A DNA stretch of 64,000 nt, taken from contig NZ_CP022098.1 of the NCBI RefSeq assembly GCF_002305875.1, forward strand, positions 992,001 through 1,056,000, written 5' to 3'. How positions within the stretch are numbered: the stretch's first letter is position 1; every line of letters starts with the position of its first letter. Made by a program: the position numbers and the translations under genes. The notes beneath the pieces were generated by a model. It saw only the letters and a list, made by a program, of their open reading frames with translations, was not told the origin of the DNA and did no database searches. Below are positions 16,801-25,134 of the stretch, in pieces. The stretch comes from Cystobacter fuscus. GTDB taxonomy: Bacteria; Myxococcota; Myxococcia; Myxococcales; Myxococcaceae.

Positions 16801-18981
16801 GTGGCCGAGGTGTCCTCGCTGGTCTCCTTCGTGCAGAGCACCGCCCGCGTGCGACGTGTCCGCTTCCTGCTCCTGGTGACGACGTGGTGTTCCCTCCTTC
16901 CCCAACGCTCCTCCGCCGAGACGTACGCGGACGCGCGTCCCATCGAGGACGAAGCGGCGCTGCGCGCGCTGAATGAGGAGGGTGCCCTCGCGGACGAGGA
17001 CTTCGAGGCGCTGCGCGAGCTGCTGCGCACGGGAGTCGATCTCCGCACGGCCTCGCGCGAGGTGTTGTTCGCGCTGCCTGGACTGACGTGGGCGCAGGTG
17101 GATGCGCTGCTCGCGTACCGGGAGGGCGGGGGCACCATGGAGGGCGCGGCGCTCGTGGAGGCGGGGCTGCTGACGTTCGCGCGGCTGCGCCAGCTCCGGG
17201 CCTTTCTCGTGGAGCCGGAGCGGGGGGCGCGGGAGATCTCCGGGCGGGTGCGGTTGATGGGAGCCTATGGCGCGGCGGATGCGTTGGTGCCGCCGCTGTT
17301 GTTGCTCGCCCGGGTGGACGGACCCTGGGGCCTGCGCGCGGGAGGTGGCGTCTCGCTCACGCGTCGACACCTGGAGGGCGTGCGCTACGACTCGAAGCGC
17401 CGGGCCCTGGTGGCGGAGTTGCCCTCGGTGGGGATGCGGCTGCCGAAGCTGTACGCGCGGTGGGAGGGCACGCACGCCTCGGTGCTGGTGGGAACGTACC
17501 GGCTGGGTTTCGGCCAGCGCCTCACGCTGGACACCACGGGCCGCCCGGCACCCGATGGCTTCGTGCCCGATGAGGACTTCGTTCCTCCCGGTGCGCCCGA
17601 GCGGCGGTGTGTGTTGACGGGGCCGGGAGCCTGCGAGGCCGAGGAGTTCCAGGGGCGCGTCACGCCGGACTTCGGCTGGACGGAGGGCTTCCGGGGCGCG
17701 GTGGGTCGTGTCCAGGGGCGGGTGGAGGACGTGACGCTGTCGTTCACGGGCTTCGGCTCCTACCAATCGCGAGGCCTCTCCCAATACGAGCTGTTCGAGC
17801 CGAGGACGTGTCCGTCCACGAAGGACGCGCGCACCTGCAAGGCGCCGGACGTGGTGCTGCCCGGGACGAAGACGTCCGGCACCGTGCGCTTCGTCTCGCG
17901 CACGCTGCCGGATGTCTTTCATGAGTTGATGGGAGGGGGACATGCCAGCGTGGGGTTCTCGCCGCGAGCACGCGTGGGCGTGACGGGGTGGGGAGCCTGG
18001 CCTCGATGGGTGGTGACGGGGCTGTCGCCCGACTTCCGCGAGCAGGCCCGTCATCCCGGGGGAGGCGCCTACGGCGCGCTGGGCGTGGATGCGGCGTGGG
18101 GCACGGGGCCGGTGAACCTCTTCCTCGAGGGCGCTCGGAGCTTCTCGGGCCCCGTGGGAGCGGGGGGAGTCGGGGTGCTCCAGCGCACGGTGCTCGGTGA
18201 GCGCTCCCGGGAGCTGGAGGTGTCCCTGCGGTACTACGGGCGGGACTTCGACAATCCCTACAGCCGAGCCCTCTCCAGTCCCGATGAGTGGCGGGGACTG
18301 CGCGCGAGCAACGAGATGGGGGCCCGGCTGCGCTACCTCTTCTCGACGGCGGATGAGGCGTGGCGGCTGGTGGGTCAGTGGGATGTGTGGGCGCGACCGC
18401 CTGGCGCGAGCACTCCCGAGCCGGTGCATCACGGGGGCTCGGTCCGGGTGGACTTCCAGGGCGTGCCGGAGCTGAGGCCCTCGGTGTGGGTGGAGCACCA
18501 GAACAAGGAGCTGGGCCGCGATGGCCCCGGGCTGTGCTTCGAGGGCGACGAGGGGACATCACCAGACGGTGAGCCGATTCCCTGCGCGGGGGAGCGCTCC
18601 CGGATCGCGGGCCGGGTGCGGTTCTCGCCCGTCGACGAGTGGGCCCTGGCGGCGCAGTACCAGCACACCTGGATGGGCAGTCCCCAACGCCCCGATGGCG
18701 TGCGCCAGGATGGGCAGGCGTTGGTGGACGTGAGCGTGCGTCCATGGTCCTCGCTGCGACTGCACGGACGCGTGAGCTGGCGGGACGAGGATCTCTCCGA
18801 GGCGACGCGGTTGTCGCAGACCCTGCGCACGTCGCTGGAGGTGGTCTGGTCGCTCCTGTCCGGATGGAGCACGCGTGCCCGATACGAGGTCGTCCTGGAC
18901 CTGAAGGCTCCCGTGGGCGCGGTCACGCCTCCCGAGCCTTCGTGGCACGTCGTCCGGTTGGACATGGAGGGCCGCTTCTGA
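16801..18981 (+). CDS. Helix-hairpin-helix outer-membrane beta-barrel protein
   Basis: The product of 726 aa starts at GTG 16801 (or GTG 16849, just before the signal peptide RFLLLVTTWCSLLPQRSSA). The mature N-terminus (about 55-140) has two ComEA-like helix-hairpin-helix units, seen in LRTASREVLFALPGLTW and LVEAGLLTFARLRQL. The remaining 570 residues alternate aromatic and polar positions like a large beta-barrel and end in RLDMEGRF, a terminal phenylalanine typical of BAM-folded proteins. HhH units bind DNA without sequence preference, so a surface protein that binds DNA is a reasonable inference. It overlaps the next lipoprotein gene by one base. Confidence 0.75.
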   Translation: MAEVSSLVSFVQSTARVRRVRFLLLVTTWCSLLPQRSSAETYADARPIEDEAALRALNEEGALADEDFEALRELLRTGVDLRTASREVLFALPGLTWAQVDALLAYREGGGTMEGAALVEAGLLTFARLRQLRAFLVEPERGAREISGRVRLMGAYGAADALVPPLLLLARVDGPWGLRAGGGVSLTRRHLEGVRYDSKRRALVAELPSVGMRLPKLYARWEGTHASVLVGTYRLGFGQRLTLDTTGRPAPDGFVPDEDFVPPGAPERRCVLTGPGACEAEEFQGRVTPDFGWTEGFRGAVGRVQGRVEDVTLSFTGFGSYQSRGLSQYELFEPRTCPSTKDARTCKAPDVVLPGTKTSGTVRFVSRTLPDVFHELMGGGHASVGFSPRARVGVTGWGAWPRWVVTGLSPDFREQARHPGGGAYGALGVDAAWGTGPVNLFLEGARSFSGPVGAGGVGVLQRTVLGERSRELEVSLRYYGRDFDNPYSRALSSPDEWRGLRASNEMGARLRYLFSTADEAWRLVGQWDVWARPPGASTPEPVHHGGSVRVDFQGVPELRPSVWVEHQNKELGRDGPGLCFEGDEGTSPDGEPIPCAGERSRIAGRVRFSPVDEWALAAQYQHTWMGSPQRPDGVRQDGQALVDVSVRPWSSLRLHGRVSWRDEDLSEATRLSQTLRTSLEVVWSLLSGWSTRARYEVVLDLKAPVGAVTPPEPSWHVVRLDMEGRF

Positions 18982-20162
18982 TGATGCCCCTGGAGCCAAA
19001 CTGGAAGTGTTCCCCGCGCATGCCCTGGGTGCTCGCGGCCCTGATGTTCGTGGGAAGTGCTTGTGAGGATCCCTCGCGGAGCGAGGAGCCCACGTGCGAG
19101 GGCTGGCGTCCGGGAGACCTCGTCATCACCGAGCTGCTGCCGGACCCCGAGGGAACGGACACCGGGCAGGAGTGGATGGAGCTGTACAACCCCGGGCGCG
19201 CCGCCGTGGATCTGCGCGGGTTGATGCTCTACTCGGCGCGCGTGGATGGCTCCCAGGAGCGGGCGTATCTCTTCGAGGAGTCCGTGCCGGTGGCCGCGAA
19301 GGACTACGTGGTGCTTGGGGACGTGCGGGCCGGGGAGCTGCCGGTGCACGTGGATCATTCGTATGGCGATGCCTTGCGCGTGCTGGGCAACGCGGGGGGC
19401 GTCGTGGGGCTGAGGTGCGCGGAGGTCGTGGTGGATGAGGTGCGTTATTCCAAGACGAGCCGGGCTGGAGTGTCGCGCGGCTATGACGGCCGGCGCGTGC
19501 CGGATGCCTTCGACAACGACGCGCCGGACGGGTGGTGTGACACGCCGGCGTCTCCGGATGGCGGTGTCCGGGCGAGCCCCGGTGCTCCCAACGCCGCCTG
19601 CCCGGAGCCGTCTGGCGCGGACGCGGGCGTGTCCCCGGGGACGTGTCTGTCTCCGCGCACGGGCCTGGCGAGGAGTGTGTCGCGACCGCTTCCCGGAGAC
19701 CTCGTCTTCACCGAGGTGATGGCCGACCCGAAGGCCGTCGCGGATGCGCAGGGTGAATGGGTGGAGGTGTACGCGCGGAGGGACGTGGACCTCAACGGAG
19801 TGACGCTTGCGAACGAGAGTGGTGGCCGGACCGTGCTCGATGCGCCGCCGAGGTGTCTGGAGATGCGGGCCGGGACCTACGCCGTGCTCGCGCATGGGGA
19901 TGAGCCCTCGCTCAATGGCGGCCTGCCTCCGGTGCTGGGCATCTTCGGTTTCGGATTGAGCAACACCGCGGGAGCCCACGCGCTCCGGTTGTCGCTGGAG
20001 GGAGTGATGCTGGCGGAGGCGACGTGGACGGGGGCCGCGGTGCCGGGCGTGTCCCGGCAATGGGAGGGCACGCGCGAGTGCCTGGCGCCAGATGGGGGGC
20101 GTTATGGCCCGGCGGGGGAGCGAGGCACGCCCGGACAGGAGAACCTTCCGTGCGCGCCGTGA
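18981..20162 (+). CDS. Lipoprotein with two lamin-tail domains (LTD)
   Basis: The 393-aa protein has a type II signal peptide (LAALMFVGSAC). Two lamin-tail-type beta-sandwich repeats follow: GDLVITELLPDPEG with WMELYNPG near residue 45, and GDLVFTEVMADPK with WVEVYAR near residue 235. LTDs occur in surface proteins of bacteria, often with nucleases. The ATG at 18981 overlaps the stop of the beta-barrel gene (TGATG), and its 3' end overlaps the thermonuclease gene by 13 bp, so the three are translated from one message. The lipobox has Gly at -3, which is unusual, so lipidation is likely but not certain. Confidence 0.8.
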   Translation: MMPLEPNWKCSPRMPWVLAALMFVGSACEDPSRSEEPTCEGWRPGDLVITELLPDPEGTDTGQEWMELYNPGRAAVDLRGLMLYSARVDGSQERAYLFEESVPVAAKDYVVLGDVRAGELPVHVDHSYGDALRVLGNAGGVVGLRCAEVVVDEVRYSKTSRAGVSRGYDGRRVPDAFDNDAPDGWCDTPASPDGGVRASPGAPNAACPEPSGADAGVSPGTCLSPRTGLARSVSRPLPGDLVFTEVMADPKAVADAQGEWVEVYARRDVDLNGVTLANESGGRTVLDAPPRCLEMRAGTYAVLAHGDEPSLNGGLPPVLGIFGFGLSNTAGAHALRLSLEGVMLAEATWTGAAVPGVSRQWEGTRECLAPDGGRYGPAGERGTPGQENLPCAP

Positions 20163-20647
20163 GGGGCTGGTGGAGTCGGCTGGGCGTGCTGGTGTGGGGG
20201 CTCTGGGGGTGGAGCGGGTGCGGCTCGGAGTCCGCCTGTGGGCCGGGCGGGGGCGTGGTGTCGCGCGTGGTGGATGGGGATACGGTGGTGCTCCAGAGCG
20301 GCGAGCGCGTGCGCTACCTGCTCGTGGACACCCCGGAGAGCACCGGGGGCAAGCACGACTGCTTCGGTGCCGAGTCCCGGGACTTCAACCGCTCGCTCGT
20401 CGAGGGGCGCGTGGTCCGGCTGACGTACGGGGAGGCCTGCACGGATCGGTATGGGCGACTGCTCGCCTACGTGAGCGTGGACGGGCGCGAGGTGAACAGC
20501 GTGCTCGCCCAGGAGGGCTATGCATGCGTCCTCTACGTGCCTCCGGCGGGAGGCTCGCGGCGCTCGGAGTTCCAGGCGCTCGAGTCGGCGGCCCGGCGCG
20601 CCCGGCGGGGGATGTGGGGCCAGTGCGCCCAGGTCGCGTGCGAGTGA
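20150..20647 (+). CDS. Thermonuclease (staphylococcal-nuclease-like) lipoprotein
   Basis: The 165-aa protein has a lipoprotein signal (LVWGLWGWSGC) and an SNase fold: VVDGDTVVL, RYLLVDTPES (Arg, Asp and Glu of the active site) and CTDRYGRLLAYV (second catalytic Arg). All catalytic residues of the family seem present, so it should cleave DNA or RNA with calcium at the cell envelope. GTG 20150 is chosen because CAGGAGA precedes it by 8 bp; GTG 20159 is also in frame. It is the last gene of the overlapping surface operon, giving a DNA-binding barrel, LTD lipoprotein and nuclease together. Confidence 0.85.
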   Translation: MRAVRGWWSRLGVLVWGLWGWSGCGSESACGPGGGVVSRVVDGDTVVLQSGERVRYLLVDTPESTGGKHDCFGAESRDFNRSLVEGRVVRLTYGEACTDRYGRLLAYVSVDGREVNSVLAQEGYACVLYVPPAGGSRRSEFQALESAARRARRGMWGQCAQVACE

Positions 20648-20668
20648 GGGGGCCGAGCCGGGATCGGG

Positions 20669-20861
20669 TCAGAACCTCATACCGAGCGAGGTGCGCAACT
20701 GGGTGTTCAGCGGTGTCACCGTGGCGGGAGGTTGCGCGTCGGTAGGTGTCGGTGAAGTCCAGGCTGAAGGTGAAGCGCGTGTCGGGGGGCACACCCACCA
20801 GCAGCGTCGCGTTGAGCAGGAAGTCCGGCAAGCGCGTCATGTCGAGACGGCGGGAAACCAC
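20669..20861 (-). pseudogene. 3' remnant of an outer-membrane protein gene (frameshifted, 5' lost)
   Basis: On the minus strand this encodes RLDMTRLPDFLLNATLLVGV, then FTFSLDFTDTYRR in one frame, and continues as QPPATVTPLNTQL and RTSLGMRF-stop in the next frame. That is the C-terminal barrel end of an outer-membrane protein, closed by a terminal Phe, with one frameshift near 20745. Nothing upstream continues it: the sequence changes at about 20861 into the low-GC AAA/TOPRIM module. The gene was probably cut by that insertion and then decayed. No matching 5' half is evident on the other side of the island. Confidence 0.6.
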
Positions 20862-21478
20862 GTGTTAAGTAGTTTTTTGAGCTTTTGGAATGCCGCGTCA
20901 GAACAGCTTTCGAAGCCAACTGATAGTGCGAGCTGTTGGTAGAGATTCGAGGATCGCGGTTTACGGGCGACACGCAAGGCTTCTTCGACTGCAAGTTTTG
21001 GATCTCGAGGCTTGACGTCGGACTCACCCAGTAGCCCAGAATTAACGAGCCAAGAACGTAAACCTGGTACGCGGTTGCTCCAACCTAAGGTTGTCTCTAC
21101 ATGCGGCGAATCACTCCATACCCATATTTCAAGTTCAGGATCGAGAACAACTGCGGCAGACCGATTGTCCCAGCCAGACTGCGCGAGTTGTTCCTCGACT
21201 TGTTGTTCCAAGTCCACTCTTTCTTTATGCTCCTGCCCGCATCCGTCTCGGTCGAACATTACCAATGCGTGATTATATCGTGTGCTATGTGGGCGAAGAA
21301 AATCAGGTGCTCTACGTAAGCAGCCTGGATCACGTTCTATATGGACGAAAACATCAAATGTAATGGGACGTATCCGAAGGGCATGCGTCCGACGGGTTAA
21401 CAGTCCTTTGAGTGCAAACTCAGTGTTTTTGTCGGCAACAAGAACCACAAGATCCTTTGCTGGGCCTTTGGTGGTCAT
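20837..21478 (-). CDS. TOPRIM-like partner of AAA ATPase (putative defence effector)
   Basis: The 213-aa protein has TOPRIM-like features: LVVLVADKNTEFALKGLL at residues 10-27 (Glu of motif 1) and ALVMFDRDGC near residue 90 (DxD of motif 2). DPELEIWVW follows near 133, a PELExW-type motif seen in RloB/DUF4276-like partners of ABC/OLD-type ATPases. Its start overlaps the ATPase stop by 4 bp (ATGA). The last six or so residues appear to be read from the decayed outer-membrane gene, so the original C-terminus may have been changed at the insertion joint. GC content is far below that of its neighbours. A nuclease-type effector of a two-gene defence system is the best inference, but it is not a family I can name with certainty. 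Confidence 0.6.
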   Translation of the reverse strand: MTTKGPAKDLVVLVADKNTEFALKGLLTRRTHALRIRPITFDVFVHIERDPGCLRRAPDFLRPHSTRYNHALVMFDRDGCGQEHKERVDLEQQVEEQLAQSGWDNRSAAVVLDPELEIWVWSDSPHVETTLGWSNRVPGLRSWLVNSGLLGESDVKPRDPKLAVEEALRVARKPRSSNLYQQLALSVGFESCSDAAFQKLKKLLNTWFPAVST

Positions 21479-22722
21479 CCAAGTACTCCAGCGGCAAACA
21501 GAACACCCAAATTGGTTTCACCTTGCCAATTCTTGAGTGATGGATGCTGATTTCCTGGAACAATGTCGGTAGCCCCTTCTGATGTTTTGGCAAAGCAAAG
21601 CACGTCCTTTGCCTCCACTACGCTGAGGATGACCGAGGAGTGGGTCGCTAGCAGAATCTGCGCGTCGTAGACGGAAGAAAGAGACTGGAACATGGTTTCG
21701 ACCGCACGAGGGTGAATACCGTTTTCAGGTTCCTCGATGAGGTAGATTCCTCGAAAATCAGGTAGGTATGCAGGCAATGTGAGAGCGAGAAGACGAAGGG
21801 TGCCATCTGATGCCATCCAGGATGGGACCTCAAGTCCTCCTTGGTACCGGAGCATCAAATAGCGGTGTTTATCATCCGCCCGCTCGACGGTTCGAAGCCC
21901 TTCCAGTTCTGGAAGGGCGGTTTGAACGTGTGCAAGCCATTCTTGAAACCTCTCAGGAGCCCTCTCTTCTAGTTCGGAAATAACCCAGGGAAGGTTCGAG
22001 CCATCGGGCTTGAATCCACGCATTTGTCCTGGTGGACTTGCTTTCCTTATCAATAGGCTGTTTAGGATGATTTGTTGGACGCCAGTCGTGAGGGTCCGTT
22101 TCAGCCAGGTGGAGACAGGAAACTGAGATTCGTCCTCTGGAAGATTTCCGAGAGCGCTCTTTCGTGGTCCCAATTTGAAAGAGGGTGCGAAGCCAGTTCC
22201 TGTTTCCGGGTAGAAACTGTCGTTGCCGCCCGTGACTTTGTTGACGACTGCTCGTGTTCCCTTGCTGCCTTTGGCTGTCAAAACACTGGTGGGTGGACCT
22301 TTGTCTTCGGGAAAGAGTTCTCGCTGTCCTTGTGTTTGGGAGGTGTTGGTGGTTTTTAGGGTTACTTTTTCGGCTAGGATTGAGACTTCGTCTGTGTCTG
22401 AAAGTCCAATCTGCACTTCATAACGAACGGTGTCGTAGGATTGAACAACGAGCCGCTGACGCTGTTCTTCCGGGATCCGAGCCTCAATGGCGAGTTCGAA
22501 ATTGCGCCCTCCACGGCGCCAAGTGAGGTCGGAGAAGTTTTGGGTGCGCTCTCCGATGGCGGAATCAAGCCCATCAGATACGAGTCGCCCTAAGAGGGCA
22601 GCTACATCAAGGAAAGTGGTCTTGCCGCTAGCATTGGGCCCCACGAGCACATGAAACCGGTTGAGCGGTTGCTTGACGTAGCGCAGTGACCGGAAACGAA
22701 GGGCTTCGACAAGTGTAATCAT
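21475..22722 (-). CDS. AAA/ABC-type ATPase (AAA_15/21-like) of a putative defence module
   Basis: The 415-aa protein starts FRSLRYVKQPLNRFHVLVG with Walker A GPNASGKTT at about 29-37. It has an ABC-like signature SDGTLRLLAL near 305, Walker B IYLIEEPENGIHP near 330 and a switch histidine in ATHSSVIL near 357. A variable insertion sits in the middle (about 100-230). This layout matches the SMC-like ATPases that partner with TOPRIM or other nucleases in anti-phage systems such as PARIS, Gabija-related or retron modules. Codon use and GC (about 50% by eye) mark it as foreign. It is transcribed from its own TATAAT box with almost no leader and is translationally coupled to the TOPRIM-like gene. 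Confidence 0.75.
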   Translation of the reverse strand: MITLVEALRFRSLRYVKQPLNRFHVLVGPNASGKTTFLDVAALLGRLVSDGLDSAIGERTQNFSDLTWRRGGRNFELAIEARIPEEQRQRLVVQSYDTVRYEVQIGLSDTDEVSILAEKVTLKTTNTSQTQGQRELFPEDKGPPTSVLTAKGSKGTRAVVNKVTGGNDSFYPETGTGFAPSFKLGPRKSALGNLPEDESQFPVSTWLKRTLTTGVQQIILNSLLIRKASPPGQMRGFKPDGSNLPWVISELEERAPERFQEWLAHVQTALPELEGLRTVERADDKHRYLMLRYQGGLEVPSWMASDGTLRLLALTLPAYLPDFRGIYLIEEPENGIHPRAVETMFQSLSSVYDAQILLATHSSVILSVVEAKDVLCFAKTSEGATDIVPGNQHPSLKNWQGETNLGVLFAAGVLG

Positions 22723-22732
22723 GACACCTACG

Positions 22733-22738
22733 ATTATA
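22733..22738 (-). promoter_or_regulatory. Perfect -10 box (TATAAT) for the AAA/TOPRIM genes
   Basis: Read on the minus strand, TATAAT ends 10 bp before the ATPase start codon. Transcription would then begin only a few bases ahead of the ATG, so the message is nearly leaderless. A weak -35 (GTGAAG, 16-bp spacing) lies upstream. Such a consensus box stands out in this GC-rich genome and fits an imported gene pair carrying its own promoter. Confidence 0.5.
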
Positions 22739-23038
22739 GCGCAAAAGCCCCAGGCTTCACCTCAATTTGCCGTCGGAGTCGGGTCAAATCTGCTGAATGT
22801 GACGCATGGTCGGCGTCTGAGCGCACACTGCGGGCCTGTGCTCGGAACCCATCGTCCCTGACTGCCTCTCAGTGCGATGGTGACGCGCATGCCCTCTGGG
22901 CGGATTCCCTCTGGCTCGTGCACTGCCAGTTCTTGCTCTACGCACGACCTTTATTTCGACTATCGGTTCGGCCCGTGCGGCTCTTGTCGGCTGCTCGCCC
23001 AGCCGCCTTCCGCTATTCAACTGGTCCCACTGCTAGCT

Positions 23039-23152
23039 GGCTGCTGAAAAAGTCCTTCGACTTATAGACGTCCTACTACCTGTAGGATAGGGGTCGGCGC
23101 TGAACTCCACATGTTGTGGGTTCACCGGTGGCTCCTCCCGTTTTCAGCAGCC
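23039..23152. mobile_element. MITE-like element or insertion-sequence ends
   Basis: A 12-bp inverted repeat, GGCTGCTGAAAA at 23039-23050 and its complement at 23141-23152, encloses 90 bp with no coding capacity. Inside is a short hairpin (TCCTAC/GTAGGA around 23071-23087). Ends of the type GGCTGCTGAAAA are typical of some IS4/IS5/IS1182-like transposons, so this looks like a miniature derivative or deletion product. No clear target-site duplication was found by eye. Confidence 0.45.
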
Positions 23153-23438
23153 TGCCGGGGCCGGACCGTATCGCCTCTGGACGGTCTGGCCCGGCAGGAC
23201 CCGTTAGGGCTGCGGCCTCGTCGAACAGCGCCTGGATGTTGATGAGTTACGCTGCCTCGGGCGACGCGAGCGCCACCGGGACCGCCAGACGCATGCCTGC
23301 CCGCCTACCGGGCGAGTCGCTCTGGGTGCTCATGGGGTTTGATTTGCTCTCAAACTAGTTTAAGGGGGAGGGGAACGCTGTCGGTGGAGGGGACGCGGTG
23401 GTGGTTCCTTCCCGTGAGGCCCTGTCCTGGGAACCCTG

Positions 23439-25091
23439 ATGCACCGAAACCTCCTCGTCCTCCTGCTGTTGCTGTCGCCCGTGTCCGCGCTCGCGCTCGC
23501 CCTCAATGGGGGGCTCGGCGAGCCGCCGCCGGAGGTGGATCGGCATACGCCCTCGGCCACGGTGACGGGCTTCCTGGAGGCCTCGCATGCCCGGTACATG
23601 GCGCTGCTGCCGCACTACCTGTGGTTGTCGCATCTGCCGCCCGAGCAGCAACGGGCGGAAGGCGAGCGGCTCGGGCGGCGGCTGATGTTCGTGCTGGACC
23701 GGGCGATGTGGTTCGACTTCTCGCGCATCGGCCAGGAGCCCCTGGGGGACACGCCTGGGGCGACCAGCGTGTCGCTGGGGCAGGTGCCGCTGGGCATGGG
23801 CACGCGCGACATCCGGTTGCGCCGGGTGGAGGGGCCGGACGGGACGCCCATCTGGGTGTTCAGCGAGGGGACGGTGCGCGCCATCGACGCGCTCTTCGAG
23901 GAGCATGGCTCGCCGCTGCTCGAGCGCCTGCCGTCGTTCTTCTTCGTGCGCCCGTTCTGGGTGTTGGAGCTGTGGCAGTGGCTGGGGCTCGTGCTGCTCG
24001 CGGGCGTGGTGTTGCTGGCGAGCCAGGTGCTGGAGCGGTGGGCGCATTGGCTGGGAGGCCGCGCGGCGCGGCTGACGAAGTCCGGATGGGATGACCAGAT
24101 GCTCACGGCGGGCCGGGGGCCGATGCGCTTCGCCCTCGTGGCGTTGCTGGGCGCCGTGGGGTCGCGGCTGTTGCTGTTGCCGCCGCCGGCGCAGAAGGCG
24201 GTGGACCTGGGGGCGCGCTCGCTGGCGCTGGTGTCGGCGGCGTGGTTCGTGCTGCGCTTCGTCAAGCTGTCGGCGGGCTTCCTCGAGCAGAAGGTGATGG
24301 AGCAGGCGGGCCAGGACGTGGGTCGCGCGCGAGGGCTGCGCACCCAGCTCGTGGTGATGCGGCGGATCATCGAGGCGGCCACCTATGTCATCGCCGCGTC
24401 GTTGCTGTTGTTGCAGTTCGAGGCCGTGCGCAACGTGGGCGTGTCGCTGCTGGCCTCGGCGGGCATCGCCGGCCTGGTGCTGGGCCTCGCGGCGCAGAAG
24501 TCCATCTCCACCCTGCTCGCGGGCATCCAGCTGTCCATCACCCAGCCGGTGCGCATCGGCGACACCGTCATCGTGGAGAACGAGTGGGGATGGATCGAGG
24601 AGATCACCCTCACCTATGTCGTGGTGAAGGTGTGGGACTTGCGGCGGCTGGTGGTGCCGATGACGCACTTCCTCGACAAGCCCTTCCAGAACTGGAGCAA
24701 GGTGTCACCGGAGATCCTCGGCACGGCGGAGCTGTACGTGGACTACCGCACGGACGTGGCGGCGGTGCGGGCCGAGCTCTCGCGCATCCTGAACGACGAG
24801 GGCCGCGCGCTGTGGGATGGCAAGGTGCAGGGGTTGCAGGTGACGGGCTTCAGCGAGCGGACGATGACGTTGCGCGCGCTGGTGAGCGCGGCGGACTCGG
24901 GCAAGGCGTTCGACTTGCGGTGCCTCGTGCGCGAGCGGCTCATCGCCTTCCTCCAGCGCCAGCCCGCGGGTCTGCCCGTGGTGCGCGCCGAGGCGCTGTT
25001 CCCCGCGGAGGCCGTCGAGTCCCGAACGGCTCCGGTGCTTCCCTCGTCCGGAGGACGGAACGTGGTGGTCCCCGGGGGACGCCCGGAGTAA
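23439..25091 (+). CDS. Mechanosensitive ion channel (MscS family)
   Basis: The 550-aa protein starts with a signal peptide (LLVLLLLLSPVSALALA), followed by a periplasmic domain of about 150 residues. Several transmembrane helices follow (about 190-210, 235-255, 262-282, 315-335, 340-360). The MscS core is SLLASAGIAGLVLGLAAQ then ITQPVRIGDTVIVE, with the beta domain at WGWIEEITLTYV, and a cytoplasmic alpha/beta region to the end. MscS-type channels open on membrane tension and release solutes in hypo-osmotic shock. It precedes an osmoprotectant uptake operon, which suggests a shared role in turgor control. Confidence 0.9.
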   Translation: MHRNLLVLLLLLSPVSALALALNGGLGEPPPEVDRHTPSATVTGFLEASHARYMALLPHYLWLSHLPPEQQRAEGERLGRRLMFVLDRAMWFDFSRIGQEPLGDTPGATSVSLGQVPLGMGTRDIRLRRVEGPDGTPIWVFSEGTVRAIDALFEEHGSPLLERLPSFFFVRPFWVLELWQWLGLVLLAGVVLLASQVLERWAHWLGGRAARLTKSGWDDQMLTAGRGPMRFALVALLGAVGSRLLLLPPPAQKAVDLGARSLALVSAAWFVLRFVKLSAGFLEQKVMEQAGQDVGRARGLRTQLVVMRRIIEAATYVIAASLLLLQFEAVRNVGVSLLASAGIAGLVLGLAAQKSISTLLAGIQLSITQPVRIGDTVIVENEWGWIEEITLTYVVVKVWDLRRLVVPMTHFLDKPFQNWSKVSPEILGTAELYVDYRTDVAAVRAELSRILNDEGRALWDGKVQGLQVTGFSERTMTLRALVSAADSGKAFDLRCLVRERLIAFLQRQPAGLPVVRAEALFPAEAVESRTAPVLPSSGGRNVVVPGGRPE

Positions 25092-25134
25092 CACGCGGCC
25101 ATGGGCCCCTGCCTGGGGCGGAGAAGGGTGGCGT

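Larger units (their letters stand above)
22723..23438. other. Gene-free stretch right of the AAA/TOPRIM island
   Basis: These 716 bp contain no convincing gene. The first 60 bp hold the promoter of the ATPase gene. The remainder has mixed base composition, several short frames without family character, and the 114-bp inverted-repeat element at 23039-23152. It is probably debris of mobile elements that marks the right border of the imported island. Confidence 0.5.

Noticed and set aside
20837-22722. Assignment of the AAA/TOPRIM pair to a named system such as PARIS or MADS
   Set aside because: The ATPase type fits several systems, but partner length and missing companion genes do not allow a firm name without profile searches.
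22784-23358. Short frames in the gene-free stretch right of the AAA/TOPRIM pair
   Set aside because: No recognisable transposase or other motif, no ribosome-binding sites, and composition like shadow frames.
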